64,000 nucleotides of DNA, taken from the NCBI RefSeq assembly GCF_029223255.1, contig NZ_JARHUC010000002.1:124001-188000 (forward strand), read 5' to 3'. The translations under genes and the position numbers were made by a program. The stretch is from Albimonas marina (lineage in GTDB: Bacteria > Pseudomonadota > Alphaproteobacteria > Rhodobacterales > Rhodobacteraceae). The notes beneath the pieces were generated by a model. The model was not told where the DNA came from. It ran no database searches and saw only the letters and a program-made list of their open reading frames with translations. Positions 17,291 through 26,005 of the stretch are shown here, piece by piece; positions within the stretch are counted from its first letter, which is position 1; every line of letters begins with the position of its first letter.

Positions 17291-17352
17291 CCGGGTTCAG
17301 GCGGACCCGGCGATCAGAAACCCGGGCCGCCCCAATGGGGAGAGACCGACCT

Positions 17353-18360
17353 ATGAAGACCATCGCGAAAGCCGCCCTCGCCGGCGCCCTCGCCCTCTCG
17401 ATCCCGCTGGGCGCGGGCGCGCAGCAGATGTCGGGCGCCAATTCCGACGCCGAGCTGCTGAAGGCCTACGAGGACGCGCTGGTGGGCAAGACCATCGCCT
17501 ACGTGCCCCAGATCCTCGCGAGCCCGCTCGCGACCCAGTGGGGCCGCGTGATCGAGGCCGAGGCCGCCGAGGAGGGCATGACCTACATCGTGCGCGATCC
17601 CAACTGGAACGCTGCCGCGCAGCTCCAGGTGGTCAGCGCGCTGATCGACGAGAAGCCCGACGTGCTGGTGGTGCAGAACCCCAACGTCACCTTCCTCGCC
17701 AAGGAGCTCAAGCGCGCCGAGGAGGCGGGGATCTACGTCATCCAGATCAACATGGCCTCCAATTACAAGACCGACGTCTTCGTGGGGGCCGACTGGATCA
17801 AGTACGGGCAGATGATGGCCGAGGAGGTCATCAAGCAGTGCGGCAAGGACACCGACACGTCCCACAAGGTGCAGATCGTGATGGGCGAGGCGACGGCGGG
17901 CGCGAGCCTGATCCAGACCCGCTCCTTGCTCGAGGCGCTGAAGGCCGACGACTCGATCGAAGTGGTCTCCAACCAGGCCGCCGACTGGGACGCCTCGAAG
18001 GCCTATGCGCTGACCACCACGGTGATCCAGCAGCACCCGGACCTCTGCGCCTCGGTCGGCATGTGGGGCGTCATGCAGCTCGGCGCCGCGCAGGCGATCA
18101 AGGAGGCCGGCAAGCTCGACCAGGTGACGGTGCTGGCCTCGGGCGAGGGCGTGCGCTCGGACTGCGACGCGCTCCAGCAGGGGCTGTTCGACCGCTACAT
18201 AAACTACGACGCCCGCCTGCAGGGCCATGACGTGATGCGCGCGGCGAAGTTCCTGCTCCAGTCCGGCCAGCCCGCGGGCAGCTTCCGGATGGCCGATTTC
18301 TCCTACTCCGTCTGGCAGGACAAGGAGACCGGCGTGGGCGCGGCCTGCTTCGACCTCTGA
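17353..18360 (+). CDS. Sugar ABC transporter periplasmic binding protein (RbsB/CUT2 type)
   Basis: 335 residues. The signal peptide ends around residue 23 (AGAQQ). The periplasmic-binding type-1 pattern is visible: KTIAYVPQILASPLATQWGR, VVSALIDEKPDVLVVQNPN and ASVGMWGVMQLGAAQAIKEAG. It binds a sugar or polyol for the flanking permeases. ATG 17353 was chosen for the GGGGAGAG ribosome site and because it starts exactly at the Lys-containing signal sequence. A stable hairpin follows at 18372, probably keeping this message more abundant than the downstream genes. Confidence 0.94.
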   Translation: MKTIAKAALAGALALSIPLGAGAQQMSGANSDAELLKAYEDALVGKTIAYVPQILASPLATQWGRVIEAEAAEEGMTYIVRDPNWNAAAQLQVVSALIDEKPDVLVVQNPNVTFLAKELKRAEEAGIYVIQINMASNYKTDVFVGADWIKYGQMMAEEVIKQCGKDTDTSHKVQIVMGEATAGASLIQTRSLLEALKADDSIEVVSNQAADWDASKAYALTTTVIQQHPDLCASVGMWGVMQLGAAQAIKEAGKLDQVTVLASGEGVRSDCDALQQGLFDRYINYDARLQGHDVMRAAKFLLQSGQPAGSFRMADFSYSVWQDKETGVGAACFDL

Positions 18361-18371
18361 GCCCCCGAGCT

Positions 18372-18400
18372 GCGCGGACCCGATCCCTGAGGGTCCGCGC
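18372..18400 (+). other. Intercistronic hairpin after the sugar-binding protein gene
   Basis: A perfect 10-bp stem (GCGCGGACCC / GGGTCCGCGC) with a nine-base loop and no T-run lies between the binding protein and the next permease of the same operon. Such hairpins commonly protect binding-protein messages from 3' exonucleases and lower downstream expression. That role is inferred. Confidence 0.6.
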
Positions 18401-18474
18401 GCGGCGCGCGCGGTTCCTCACCCCAACCGCGCGCGCCCCTTTCCCCCATCCCGACCCGACCTGAGCGAGGGCGC

Positions 18475-20670
18475 ATGAGCACCCAGACCGCCGCCGGACC
18501 CGCCCCCGCCGCGCCGAAACGGCCCGGCGCGCTCGCCCGGCTCCGCCACCGCTTCTCCTTCAAGCTCTGGCTGTCGGAGCTGCTGTCCAAGACCTGGATG
18601 GAGCCGGCGATCCCCTTCGCCCTGCTGCTGGCCATGGTGCTGTGGTTCATGGCGACGGTGCCGAACTACGCCAGCTGGTCGAACGCGCAGTCGCTCCTCT
18701 CCCAGTTCCCGGAATTCGCTTTCGTGTGCATGGCGATGGGGCTGGTGATCATCTCGGGCGGCATCGACCTGAGCGTGGGCGCGATCTTCGCCATGGCGGA
18801 CCTGACCGCGCTGGTGCTGTTCAAGCTCGCGGGCCTGCCCATCGGGCTGGTGTTCCTGGGCACCGTCGCCGTGGGGGCGGCGCTGGGGGCGGTGAACGGC
18901 ATCCTGGTCGGCTACGTGAAGACCCGGCCGTTCCTGACCACGCTCGTCTCGCTGATCGTGCTGCGCGCGGCCTACAACATCATCAGCCAGGACTACGCCT
19001 TCGACCTCGCGCTCGCGATGGTCGAGAGCCCGACCTGGACCTTCATGGGCGACGGGCGGGTGCTGGGCATCCCCACCAACGCGCTGGCGCTGATCGCGGC
19101 GCTGATCGTGGGCCACATCTACCTCGCCCGCTCCCGCCCCGGCATCCAGCTCACCGCCGTGGGCGCCGGCCGCAAGGCCGCCCGCCACGCCGGCATCCGG
19201 GTCGAGCGGACGCTGTTCTCGGCCTACGTGCTCTCGGGCGCGCTGTGCGGGATCGGCGGCTTCTTCTTCGCCGCAAGGCAGGAGAGCGCCGACGCCACCA
19301 CCGGCCTCGCGTGGGAGATGCAGGCGCTCACGGCCGCGGTGATCGGCGGCATCTCGCTCGCGGGGGGCAAGGGCACCTTCTGGCGGGCGCTGATCGGGGC
19401 GGGGATCGTCTTCCTGCTGATCAACGGCCTGGTGCGCCAGGGCGTGGTCGGCGACGTGACGCTGGTGCTGCTGGGGGCGATCCTGCTCGCTGCCGTCGCC
19501 ATCGACGCCAAATGGGCCAAGCACCGGGGCAAGTTCGTCGCCCGTATCTACGTGAACCCCACCTACGTCGCCTACGACCCGCCCCCCGCGCTCGCGCGCG
19601 ACTGCGGCACGGCCTATGCCGAGAACGACGGCCTCTCGGGCGCCCAGGCCATCGGCGAGGGCAAGGTCGAAGGCCCCGAGGACGTGATCATCGCCCGCGA
19701 CGGCTCCCTCTTCTGCGGCACGCGCGAGGGCTGGATCCACCGCTTCTGGGGCGAGAACTTCGAGCATCACGAGATCCATGCCCGCATCGGCGGCCGCCCG
19801 CTGGGCTTCGCGCAGGACCGGGACGAGAACCTGATCGTCTGCGTGGGCGGCATGGGCGTCTACGGCATCCGCCCGAACCGCGAGGTCTTCAAGGTCACCG
19901 ACACCACCAACCGCACCTGGTCGAAGCTGAACGACGACCGGCGGCTGCGGCTGGCCGACGACCTCGACATCGCGCCCGACGGCTCGATCTACTTCTCCGA
20001 GGCCACGATCCGCTACGAGATGACGTCCTGGGACCTCGACGGGCTGGAGGGGCGCGGCAACGGCCGGCTGATCCGCCACGACCCCAAGACCGGCGTCACC
20101 CGCACGATCCTCAAGAACCTGCCGTTCCCCAACGGGATCTGCATGGCGCACGACGGGCGCAGCTTCCTCTTCGCCTCGTCCTGGCTGTGCAAGATCTACC
20201 GCTACTGGATCGAGGGGCCCAGGGCCGGCACGCACGAGGTCTTCATCGACAACCTCCCCGGCAACCCGGACAACATCAACCGCTCCTCCGACGGGGGCTA
20301 CTGGATCGCCATGGTGGGCATCCGCACGCCGACCATCGACCTCGCCATGGCCGACCCCGACTTCCGCCGCCGCATGATCCGCGAGATCCCCCGCGACGAG
20401 TGGCTGTTCCCCGGCCTGAACAACGGCTGCGTGGTGAAATACGACGACGCCGGGAACGCCGTGCAGTCGCTGTGGGATCCGGGCGGGCGCAGCCATTCCA
20501 CCATCACCTCGATGCGCGAGCACAAGGGCTGGCTCTACCTCGGCGGGCTCGAGAACAACCGCATCGGGCGCGTGAAGCTCGACGGCGCCGACCCGACCTG
20601 GACCGGCTGGGACAGCTACTGGGGCGACCGCGCGGGCGTGGCCGCCGGGATGCGGGAGGCCGCGGAATGA
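18475..20670 (+). CDS. Fusion: CUT2-type sugar ABC permease plus SMP-30/strictosidine-synthase-like beta-propeller
   Basis: 731 residues, twice the normal permease length. Residues about 40-345 are an RbsC-like permease (MAMGLVIISGGIDLSVGAIFAM, ISLAGGKGTFWRALIGAGIVF). Residues about 365-731 are a six-bladed propeller of the SMP-30/strictosidine-synthase-like group: KVEGPEDVIIARDGSLFCGTREGWI, LADDLDIAPDGSIYFSEA, and the family motif GNPDNINRSSDGGYW. The reading frame runs through both domains without a break. Propellers of this kind are calcium-dependent lactonases or esterases, so the protein may join import to lactone opening on one membrane side. The next gene encodes a stand-alone homologue. 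Confidence 0.92.
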   Translation: MSTQTAAGPAPAAPKRPGALARLRHRFSFKLWLSELLSKTWMEPAIPFALLLAMVLWFMATVPNYASWSNAQSLLSQFPEFAFVCMAMGLVIISGGIDLSVGAIFAMADLTALVLFKLAGLPIGLVFLGTVAVGAALGAVNGILVGYVKTRPFLTTLVSLIVLRAAYNIISQDYAFDLALAMVESPTWTFMGDGRVLGIPTNALALIAALIVGHIYLARSRPGIQLTAVGAGRKAARHAGIRVERTLFSAYVLSGALCGIGGFFFAARQESADATTGLAWEMQALTAAVIGGISLAGGKGTFWRALIGAGIVFLLINGLVRQGVVGDVTLVLLGAILLAAVAIDAKWAKHRGKFVARIYVNPTYVAYDPPPALARDCGTAYAENDGLSGAQAIGEGKVEGPEDVIIARDGSLFCGTREGWIHRFWGENFEHHEIHARIGGRPLGFAQDRDENLIVCVGGMGVYGIRPNREVFKVTDTTNRTWSKLNDDRRLRLADDLDIAPDGSIYFSEATIRYEMTSWDLDGLEGRGNGRLIRHDPKTGVTRTILKNLPFPNGICMAHDGRSFLFASSWLCKIYRYWIEGPRAGTHEVFIDNLPGNPDNINRSSDGGYWIAMVGIRTPTIDLAMADPDFRRRMIREIPRDEWLFPGLNNGCVVKYDDAGNAVQSLWDPGGRSHSTITSMREHKGWLYLGGLENNRIGRVKLDGADPTWTGWDSYWGDRAGVAAGMREAAE

Positions 20671-21779
20671 GCTTCGCACGCCGCCTGAAACGGGACGTGG
20701 ACCAGATCCTGTTCCCCAACCGCGACCGCCACGCCATCCCCTCGATGGACGGCGCGATGAGCCCCAACGACCGGCTGGACCGCGCCCATCCGGTGGGCGA
20801 CCCCCTGCCCGGCGCCGACGGCCTGTGCCCGGCGCCCGAGAGCTTCGGCGGCGGGGTGCTGGTCTCCGCCGGCCGGCAGGTTCTGCGCCTCTCGGGGCCC
20901 GGCTACGAGACGCGGGAGCTCTTCGCCGAGCTCGACGGCCCCGTCGGCGCGCTGGCGCTGCACCCCGACGGGCGGGTGCTGGCCTGCGTGCAGGGCGTGG
21001 GGCTGATGGCGCTCGCCCCCGACGGCGGCCGCGCGACGCTGGCCGAGGCCGAGGGCGCGCCGCTGCCCAACCTCACCGACGTGGCGGCGGCGCCCGACGG
21101 CTCGATCCTGCTGGCGCAGGGCTCGCGCGATCATGCGCCCGACGACTTCATCCAGGACCTGATGGCGCTCGGCCGCTCCGGCCTGATCGCCCGCGCGGCG
21201 GCGGACCTGGGCTCCGCCAGGGTGCTGGCGGGCGGCCTGCAATACCCCGCCGGCGTCGCCGTCCAGGGCGACCTCGTCCGCTTCACCGAGGCCTGGACCC
21301 ACCGCCTGCTGACCCTGCCCCTCGCGGGCGGTGCGACCAAGACGGTGGTCCCCAACATGCCCGGCTACCCCGGCCGCCTGTCGAAGGCCTCCTCCGGGGG
21401 CTGGTGGCTGACCCTCTTCGCCATGCGCACCCACCTGACCGAGCTGGTGCTGCGCGAGGACGACTTCCGCGCGAAGATGACCGCCACCATCCCGCCCGAG
21501 CACTGGATCGGACCCGCCCTGCGCACCACCGGCAGCTATTACGAGCCCCTGCAGGCCGGCAACGTGAAGAAGCTGGGCGTGGTGAAGCCCTGGGCCCCGC
21601 CGCGCAGCTACGGCCTCGCCATCCGCATCGACGACGCCGGAGAGCCGCTGGAATCCCTCCACTCCCGCGTCGGCGGCCAATGGCACGGGATCACCGCGAC
21701 GCTCGAGCGGCCCGAGGGGCTGCTGCTGGTCTCCAAGGGCCAGGGCCAGGTCCTGCTCGCCGGCAAGGAGGCCGCATGA
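20667..21779 (+). CDS. Stand-alone SMP-30/strictosidine-synthase-like propeller protein with altered family motif
   Basis: 370 residues, similar in plan to the propeller half of the preceding fusion and overlapping it by four bases (ATGA). Visible blades include GPVGALALHPDGRVLACVQG and LTDVAAAPDGSILLAQGS. Where the fusion protein keeps the family PDN motif, this one reads PGYPGRLSKASSGG, losing the Asp-Asn pair. It therefore may not hydrolyse lactones, or may do so differently. No signal peptide is visible; an N-terminal basic stretch MSFARRLKRDVDQILFPNRD precedes the propeller. A paired or regulatory role with the fused domain is possible. Confidence 0.82.
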   Translation: MSFARRLKRDVDQILFPNRDRHAIPSMDGAMSPNDRLDRAHPVGDPLPGADGLCPAPESFGGGVLVSAGRQVLRLSGPGYETRELFAELDGPVGALALHPDGRVLACVQGVGLMALAPDGGRATLAEAEGAPLPNLTDVAAAPDGSILLAQGSRDHAPDDFIQDLMALGRSGLIARAAADLGSARVLAGGLQYPAGVAVQGDLVRFTEAWTHRLLTLPLAGGATKTVVPNMPGYPGRLSKASSGGWWLTLFAMRTHLTELVLREDDFRAKMTATIPPEHWIGPALRTTGSYYEPLQAGNVKKLGVVKPWAPPRSYGLAIRIDDAGEPLESLHSRVGGQWHGITATLERPEGLLLVSKGQGQVLLAGKEAA

Positions 21780-23281
21780 TGTCCGACGCCCCCGCCGCCC
21801 CCATCGTCGCCGTCGAGAACGGCTCCAAGCTCTACGGCGGCATCCACGCCATCGAGGGCGTGAGCTTCGACATCCGCGCCGGGGAGGTCCACGCGCTGGT
21901 CGGCGAGAACGGCGCCGGCAAGTCCACGCTGTGCAAGGCCATCGCCGGGGCCATCCAGCTCACCTCCGGCTCGCTGAAGATCGACGGGACCGAGCGCACG
22001 CTCGCCCGCCCCGCCGACGCTTTGGACGCGGGCATCGCCATGGTCTACCAGGAGACCTCGCTGGTCCCCACGATGACGGTGGCCCAGAACATCGAGCTCG
22101 GCTCCGAGCGGCTTTTCGACACCGCCGCCGCGCGCAACATCCGCGCCCAGCAGCTGCTGCAATCGCTGAATTTCCAGGTGGAGCCGGACCAGCCCGTGGC
22201 CGCGCTGGGCGCCGCCAAGCGCCAGATGGTCGAGATCGCGCGCGCCATCTTCCTCAAGGCCCGCGTCATCATCTTCGACGAGCCGACGGCCACCCTGACG
22301 CCCGAGGAGATCGTCCACTTCTTCCACCTGATCCGCGACCTGCGCGAGCGCGGCGTGGGGGTGATCTTCATCTCCCACGCGCTGGAGGAATCCCTGCGCA
22401 TCGCCGACCGCATCACCGTGCTGCGCGACGGCAGGCACGTGGTCACCGAGAGGGCCGAGAACCTGACCCGCGAGGCGATCGTGCGCCACATGGTCGGGCG
22501 CGAGGTCGCCTCCGGCCGCCAGGTCCGCGCCGCCCCCCGCAAGCGCGGCGAGAAGGTGATGTCGGTCGAGAACGTCACCATGGGCGCCATGGTGCGCAAC
22601 ATGAGTTTTTCCATCTACGCCGGCGAAGTGGTCGGGATCGCGGGCCTGATCGGCTCCGGCCGCACCGAGATCGCGCGGGTCATCGCAGGCGCCCTGAAGC
22701 GCGACTTCTTCAACGGCGGCATGATCTACCTGCGCGGCAAGCCGGTGCGCTACCGCGTGCCCGCCCAGGCCGTGCGCGACGGCATCGCCTACGTCACCGA
22801 GGACCGCAAGATCGACGGCTTCTTCGAGACGATGGACATCGGCGACAACATCTACCTCGGCCAGCTCGCCGCCGGGCGCGGCGGCCGCTTCCGCTTCTCC
22901 GGCAAGGGCCGCGAGAGCGTGGCGAGCCGCTGGATCAAGGCGCTCAACATCCGCGCCCTGTCCAAGGACAGCCGGGTGGTGGAGCTCTCGGGCGGCAACC
23001 AGCAGAAGGTCGTGATCGGCAAGTCCATGGCCCAGGACCCCCAGATCGTGATCTTCGACGAACCCACCCGCGGCGTCGACGTCGGCGCCATCGCCGAGAT
23101 CCACCAGATCATCCGGGACCTTGCGGACGAGGGCCGCGCCGTGGTGGTGATATCGTCCTACCTGCCCGAGGTGCTGGCCATCTCGGACCGGATCCTCGTC
23201 GCCCGCGCCGGCCGGATGGTCGCCGAGTTCGACCCCGAGGACGCGACCGAGGACAAGATCATGTACGCGGCCATCCACTGA
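21776..23281 (+). CDS. Sugar ABC transporter ATP-binding protein (RbsA type, two ATPase domains)
   Basis: 501 residues with two nucleotide-binding domains in tandem. The first has Walker A GENGAGKS, a non-standard signature LGAAKRQ and Walker B VIIFDEPTATL. The second has the usual degenerate Walker A (GLIGSGRTE), the canonical signature LSGGNQQK and Walker B VIFDEPTRGVDVG. This asymmetry is normal for the CUT2 class. AAGGAGG lies just upstream, with two adjacent ATGs at 21776 and 21779. It energises the two permeases of this operon. Confidence 0.95.
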   Translation: MMSDAPAAPIVAVENGSKLYGGIHAIEGVSFDIRAGEVHALVGENGAGKSTLCKAIAGAIQLTSGSLKIDGTERTLARPADALDAGIAMVYQETSLVPTMTVAQNIELGSERLFDTAAARNIRAQQLLQSLNFQVEPDQPVAALGAAKRQMVEIARAIFLKARVIIFDEPTATLTPEEIVHFFHLIRDLRERGVGVIFISHALEESLRIADRITVLRDGRHVVTERAENLTREAIVRHMVGREVASGRQVRAAPRKRGEKVMSVENVTMGAMVRNMSFSIYAGEVVGIAGLIGSGRTEIARVIAGALKRDFFNGGMIYLRGKPVRYRVPAQAVRDGIAYVTEDRKIDGFFETMDIGDNIYLGQLAAGRGGRFRFSGKGRESVASRWIKALNIRALSKDSRVVELSGGNQQKVVIGKSMAQDPQIVIFDEPTRGVDVGAIAEIHQIIRDLADEGRAVVVISSYLPEVLAISDRILVARAGRMVAEFDPEDATEDKIMYAAIH

Positions 23282-23311
23282 GCCGCGTCCAGAAAACCCC
23301 AAGGAGGAAGC

Positions 23312-24124
23312 ATGCCCACCAACCAGCCCCCCTACGACCACCGCTCCCGCTCCATCGCCGGCTGCATCGCGCTGATCACCGGCGCGGCCTCGGGCATGGG
23401 CCGGGCCACCGCCCACCTGTTCGCGCGGGAGGGCGCGAAGGTCGCCCTCACCGACCTGACCAAGGAAGGCGTCGACGCGGTGGCCGAGGAGATCGCCGAG
23501 GCCCGCGCCTCCGACCCCTCGATCGGCGAGACCTTCACGCTGGCGATGGACGTCTCGAAGCTCGACGCCATCCAGTCGGGGATCAAGGCCGTGACCGACC
23601 ACTTCGGGGGCCTCGACATCCTGGTCAACAACGCCGGCTTCTCGGCCTGGGCGCCCATCGACGACGCGGACGAGTACGAGCGCCAGTGGGGCCGCTCGAT
23701 CGACGCGATGCTGACCGCGCACCAGCGCACCATCCGCACCTCGCTGCCGTTCCTGCGCAAATCCTCGAACCCGCGGATCATCAACATCGCCTCGACCGAG
23801 GGCCTGGGCGCCACGCCCGGCAACACCGCCTACGTGGCGGCCAAGCACGGCGTCATCGGCATCACCCGCGGCTTCGCCTGCGACCTGGGCCCCGAGGGGA
23901 TCACGGTCAACTGCATCTGCCCCGGCGCCATCCGCACCGGCATCACCGAGCGGATCTCGGAGGAGCACAAGACCATCTTCGCCAAGCGTCGGGTGGCGCT
24001 GAAGAAATACGGCCACCCCGAGGACATCGCCAACGGCGTGCTGTCCTTCGCGCTGCCGTCGGCCTCCTACATCACCGGCACGGCGCTGCCGGTCGACGGC
24101 GGGCTGACGATCCGCAACGCCTGA
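23312..24124 (+). CDS. Short-chain dehydrogenase/reductase of the sugar operon
   Basis: 270 residues. ITGAASGMGRATA cofactor loop, NNAG, catalytic Ser in NIASTEGLG and YVAAK are present. The C-terminal SASYITGTALPVDGGLTIRNA is the classical SDR ending. AAGGAGGAAG precedes ATG 23312. It is the last gene of the sugar ABC operon, so it likely oxidises the imported sugar or polyol, perhaps to a ketose or lactone that the propeller proteins then handle (inference). A strong terminator lies 78 bases downstream. Confidence 0.93.
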   Translation: MPTNQPPYDHRSRSIAGCIALITGAASGMGRATAHLFAREGAKVALTDLTKEGVDAVAEEIAEARASDPSIGETFTLAMDVSKLDAIQSGIKAVTDHFGGLDILVNNAGFSAWAPIDDADEYERQWGRSIDAMLTAHQRTIRTSLPFLRKSSNPRIINIASTEGLGATPGNTAYVAAKHGVIGITRGFACDLGPEGITVNCICPGAIRTGITERISEEHKTIFAKRRVALKKYGHPEDIANGVLSFALPSASYITGTALPVDGGLTIRNA

Positions 24125-24202
24125 GCGGGACCCGGGCGGCCGTTGCGCCGCCCGCCTGCCGCCGGTAAGCGTTCCCCGGCCCCTCCCGCGAGGGGCCGGA
24201 CC

Positions 24203-24228
24203 GGCGGGGCTCGCCCCGCCCTTTTCTC
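24203..24228 (+). terminator. Strong intrinsic terminator between the sugar operon and the TetR gene
   Basis: Stem GGCGGGG / CCCCGCC with the CTCG tetraloop is followed at once by CTTTTCTC. A second perfect 9-bp hairpin (CCGGCCCCT / AGGGGCCGG, 24176-24199) lies directly in front. The terminator ends only a few bases before the TetR ribosome site, so the TetR message must come from readthrough or from a promoter overlapping this structure. Confidence 0.85.
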
Positions 24229-24243
24229 GGCGGAGGACATCCC

Positions 24244-24960
24244 CTGGCCCCGGCCCGCGACGACATCGAGGACGCCCCCGACGACGCCCCCGAGCCGGGC
24301 GGCAAGGGCGAGCGCACCCGCCGCCGGATCAAGTCCGCGGCGATGAAGCTGTTCGCCGAGAAGGGCCTGAACGGCGTTTCGGTGCGCGAGATCAACCAGG
24401 CCTCCGGCCAGAAGAACGCCGGATCGATCAACTACCACTTCTCCTCGCGCGACGACCTGATCGGGGAGCTGATCCGCGACTGCGCCCGCGCGCTCGACGC
24501 GGTGATGGACGCGCGGCTGGCGGCGCTCGAGGCCGCGCCCGAGCCCCCCACCATCCGCGACATCGCCGAGATCCTCGCCCGCCCCGTGACGGCGGAGGAG
24601 GAGCAGGCCCGCGACCCGGCGCTCGACTTCTCCCGCCGCTTCCTCGCGCAGGCCCTGATCTCCCATCGCGACGTGATGTTCGACGCCATGCATGGCGAGG
24701 ACCAGGCGATCCGCCGGGCCTTCGACCATGTCCGCCGCCTGGCGCCCGAGCTGCCGGGACCCCTGCTCCAGCAACGGCTTCGGCTGGCCTTGCTCTACTT
24801 CACCGCCGTCGCCTCGGCCCGCGAGGCCGCGCGCATGGGCGTGAACCGGCATGAGCCGCTGTGGTCACACCCCGCCATCGACGCCAACATCGCCGACACG
24901 GTCGAGGGGCTGATCACCGCCCCCGTCTCCGCCCAGACCCGCGCGGCGCTGGAGGGCTAG
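24244..24960 (+). CDS. TetR/AcrR-family regulator with apparent CTG start
   Basis: 238 residues. The HTH lies at about residues 20-65: RTRRRIKSAAMKLFAEKGLNGVSVREINQASGQKNAGSINYHF, the TetR hallmark. The in-frame stop TAA at 24166 is followed by no ATG, GTG or TTG until an ATG at 24343, which would delete most of helix 1. CTG at 24244 sits six bases after GGAGGA, so I take CTG as the start. The effector domain carries no motif I can name. The gene converges on the LysR gene, their stops overlapping by three bases. Likely targets are the sugar operon or the acyl-CoA operon, unproven. Confidence 0.8.
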   Translation: MAPARDDIEDAPDDAPEPGGKGERTRRRIKSAAMKLFAEKGLNGVSVREINQASGQKNAGSINYHFSSRDDLIGELIRDCARALDAVMDARLAALEAAPEPPTIRDIAEILARPVTAEEEQARDPALDFSRRFLAQALISHRDVMFDAMHGEDQAIRRAFDHVRRLAPELPGPLLQQRLRLALLYFTAVASAREAARMGVNRHEPLWSHPAIDANIADTVEGLITAPVSAQTRAALEG

Positions 24961-25895
24961 GAGGCGACGGGCGAGGCCTCGGCCCGCGCCTCGGCGAAGC
25001 TCCAGAAACGCTCGGCCAGCGGGCGGGGGGCGCGGGGGCGGCGGATCATCACCAGGTCCGTCGAGACGCCCCCGCCCTCGATCCCCACGGTCGCCAGCGA
25101 CGGGCCCACCGCGGGGCGCGCCATGTCGAACCAGCCGATGTCGACCGCCGCCACCCCGGTGCGCAAAGCCAGCCGCATCAAGGAGATGGCGTCCGCCTCG
25201 CCGGCGCGCACCGTCTCCGCCCCCACCTCCGCCAGCCAGCGCCCGACGCCCGAGGCGAGCGGCCCGCCATGCACCCGCCCCACCACCGCGACGCGCACGC
25301 CCTTCAGCTCCGCCTCCGCCACCCTGGCCCTTCCGAAGAACGGATGGCCGGGGGGCGCCAGCAGACCCACGCGGCGGGTCGCCAGCACGCGGGCCTCGAA
25401 CTCCGCCCCCCGCACCGCGTTGATCGGCGAAAGCTCGTCGCGCGCCGACGGCTCCAGCGTCAGCGCCAGGTCCGCCTCGTCCGTGCGCACCGCGTCGTAG
25501 AGGCGCGAAGGGCTGAGCGCGAGGACGTCGATGCGGGCCTTCGGATGGCGGGCGGCGAAGGCCTCGGTCAGGGCCGCGCGCTCGGCGATCAGCGTGGAGT
25601 CCAGGGGCGCCGCGACGCGCAAGTCATTGGAACGGATCTCTCTTGCCCTTTGCAGCGCCCAGTCATGCTCCAGCACCACGCGCTTGGCGTTGGTGATCAG
25701 GCCCCGTCCCTCCCGGGTCAGCGAGACCCGGCGGGAGGTGCGGTCGAACAGGCGGAAGCCGAGCCGGCGCTCCATCTCCTTGATCATCGCCGAGAGCGCG
25801 GGCTGGGAGATGTTCAGCTCCGCCGCCGCCCGCGTGAAGCTTTCATGCTCGGCCACCTTCACGAAGGCGCGGAACGGGGTGGCTTCGAGGTCCAT
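24957..25895 (-). CDS. LysR-family transcriptional regulator
   Basis: 312 residues. The N-terminal winged HTH (FVKVAEHESFTRAAAELNISQPALSAMIKEMERRLGFRLFDRTSR) is textbook LysR, followed by a two-lobed effector domain. It is divergent from the acyl-CoA dehydrogenase operon (start 26006) with only 110 bases between and a clear inverted repeat at 25910-25946, so it almost certainly controls that operon. LysR proteins of catabolic operons usually activate on binding a pathway intermediate. Confidence 0.93.
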   Translation of the reverse strand: MDLEATPFRAFVKVAEHESFTRAAAELNISQPALSAMIKEMERRLGFRLFDRTSRRVSLTREGRGLITNAKRVVLEHDWALQRAREIRSNDLRVAAPLDSTLIAERAALTEAFAARHPKARIDVLALSPSRLYDAVRTDEADLALTLEPSARDELSPINAVRGAEFEARVLATRRVGLLAPPGHPFFGRARVAEAELKGVRVAVVGRVHGGPLASGVGRWLAEVGAETVRAGEADAISLMRLALRTGVAAVDIGWFDMARPAVGPSLATVGIEGGGVSTDLVMIRRPRAPRPLAERFWSFAEARAEASPVAS

Positions 25896-25909
25896 GTCGG
25901 CTCCGATCC

Positions 25910-25946
25910 ATAAGCGATTCCGAATGATCGCCGAAGAATCCGTTAT
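25910..25946. promoter_or_regulatory. LysR-type operator between the LysR gene and the acyl-CoA dehydrogenase operon
   Basis: Inverted repeat ATAAGCGATTC (25910-25920) and GAATCCGTTAT (25936-25946), nine of eleven positions matching, with an inner ATTC-C-GAAT (25917-25925). Size and position fit a LysR recognition plus activation site. It is notably AT-rich against the local background. Confidence 0.65.
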
Positions 25947-26005
25947 TGGAAAGCGCGGCCGCGCTGCGCGACCCTCCGCGCAACCAAAGACCGGAGGACA
26001 AGCCC

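Noticed and set aside
24125-24346. Frameshift or truncated TetR gene
   Set aside because: The frame is open back to a ribosome site and encodes a complete HTH; only the start codon is unusual.
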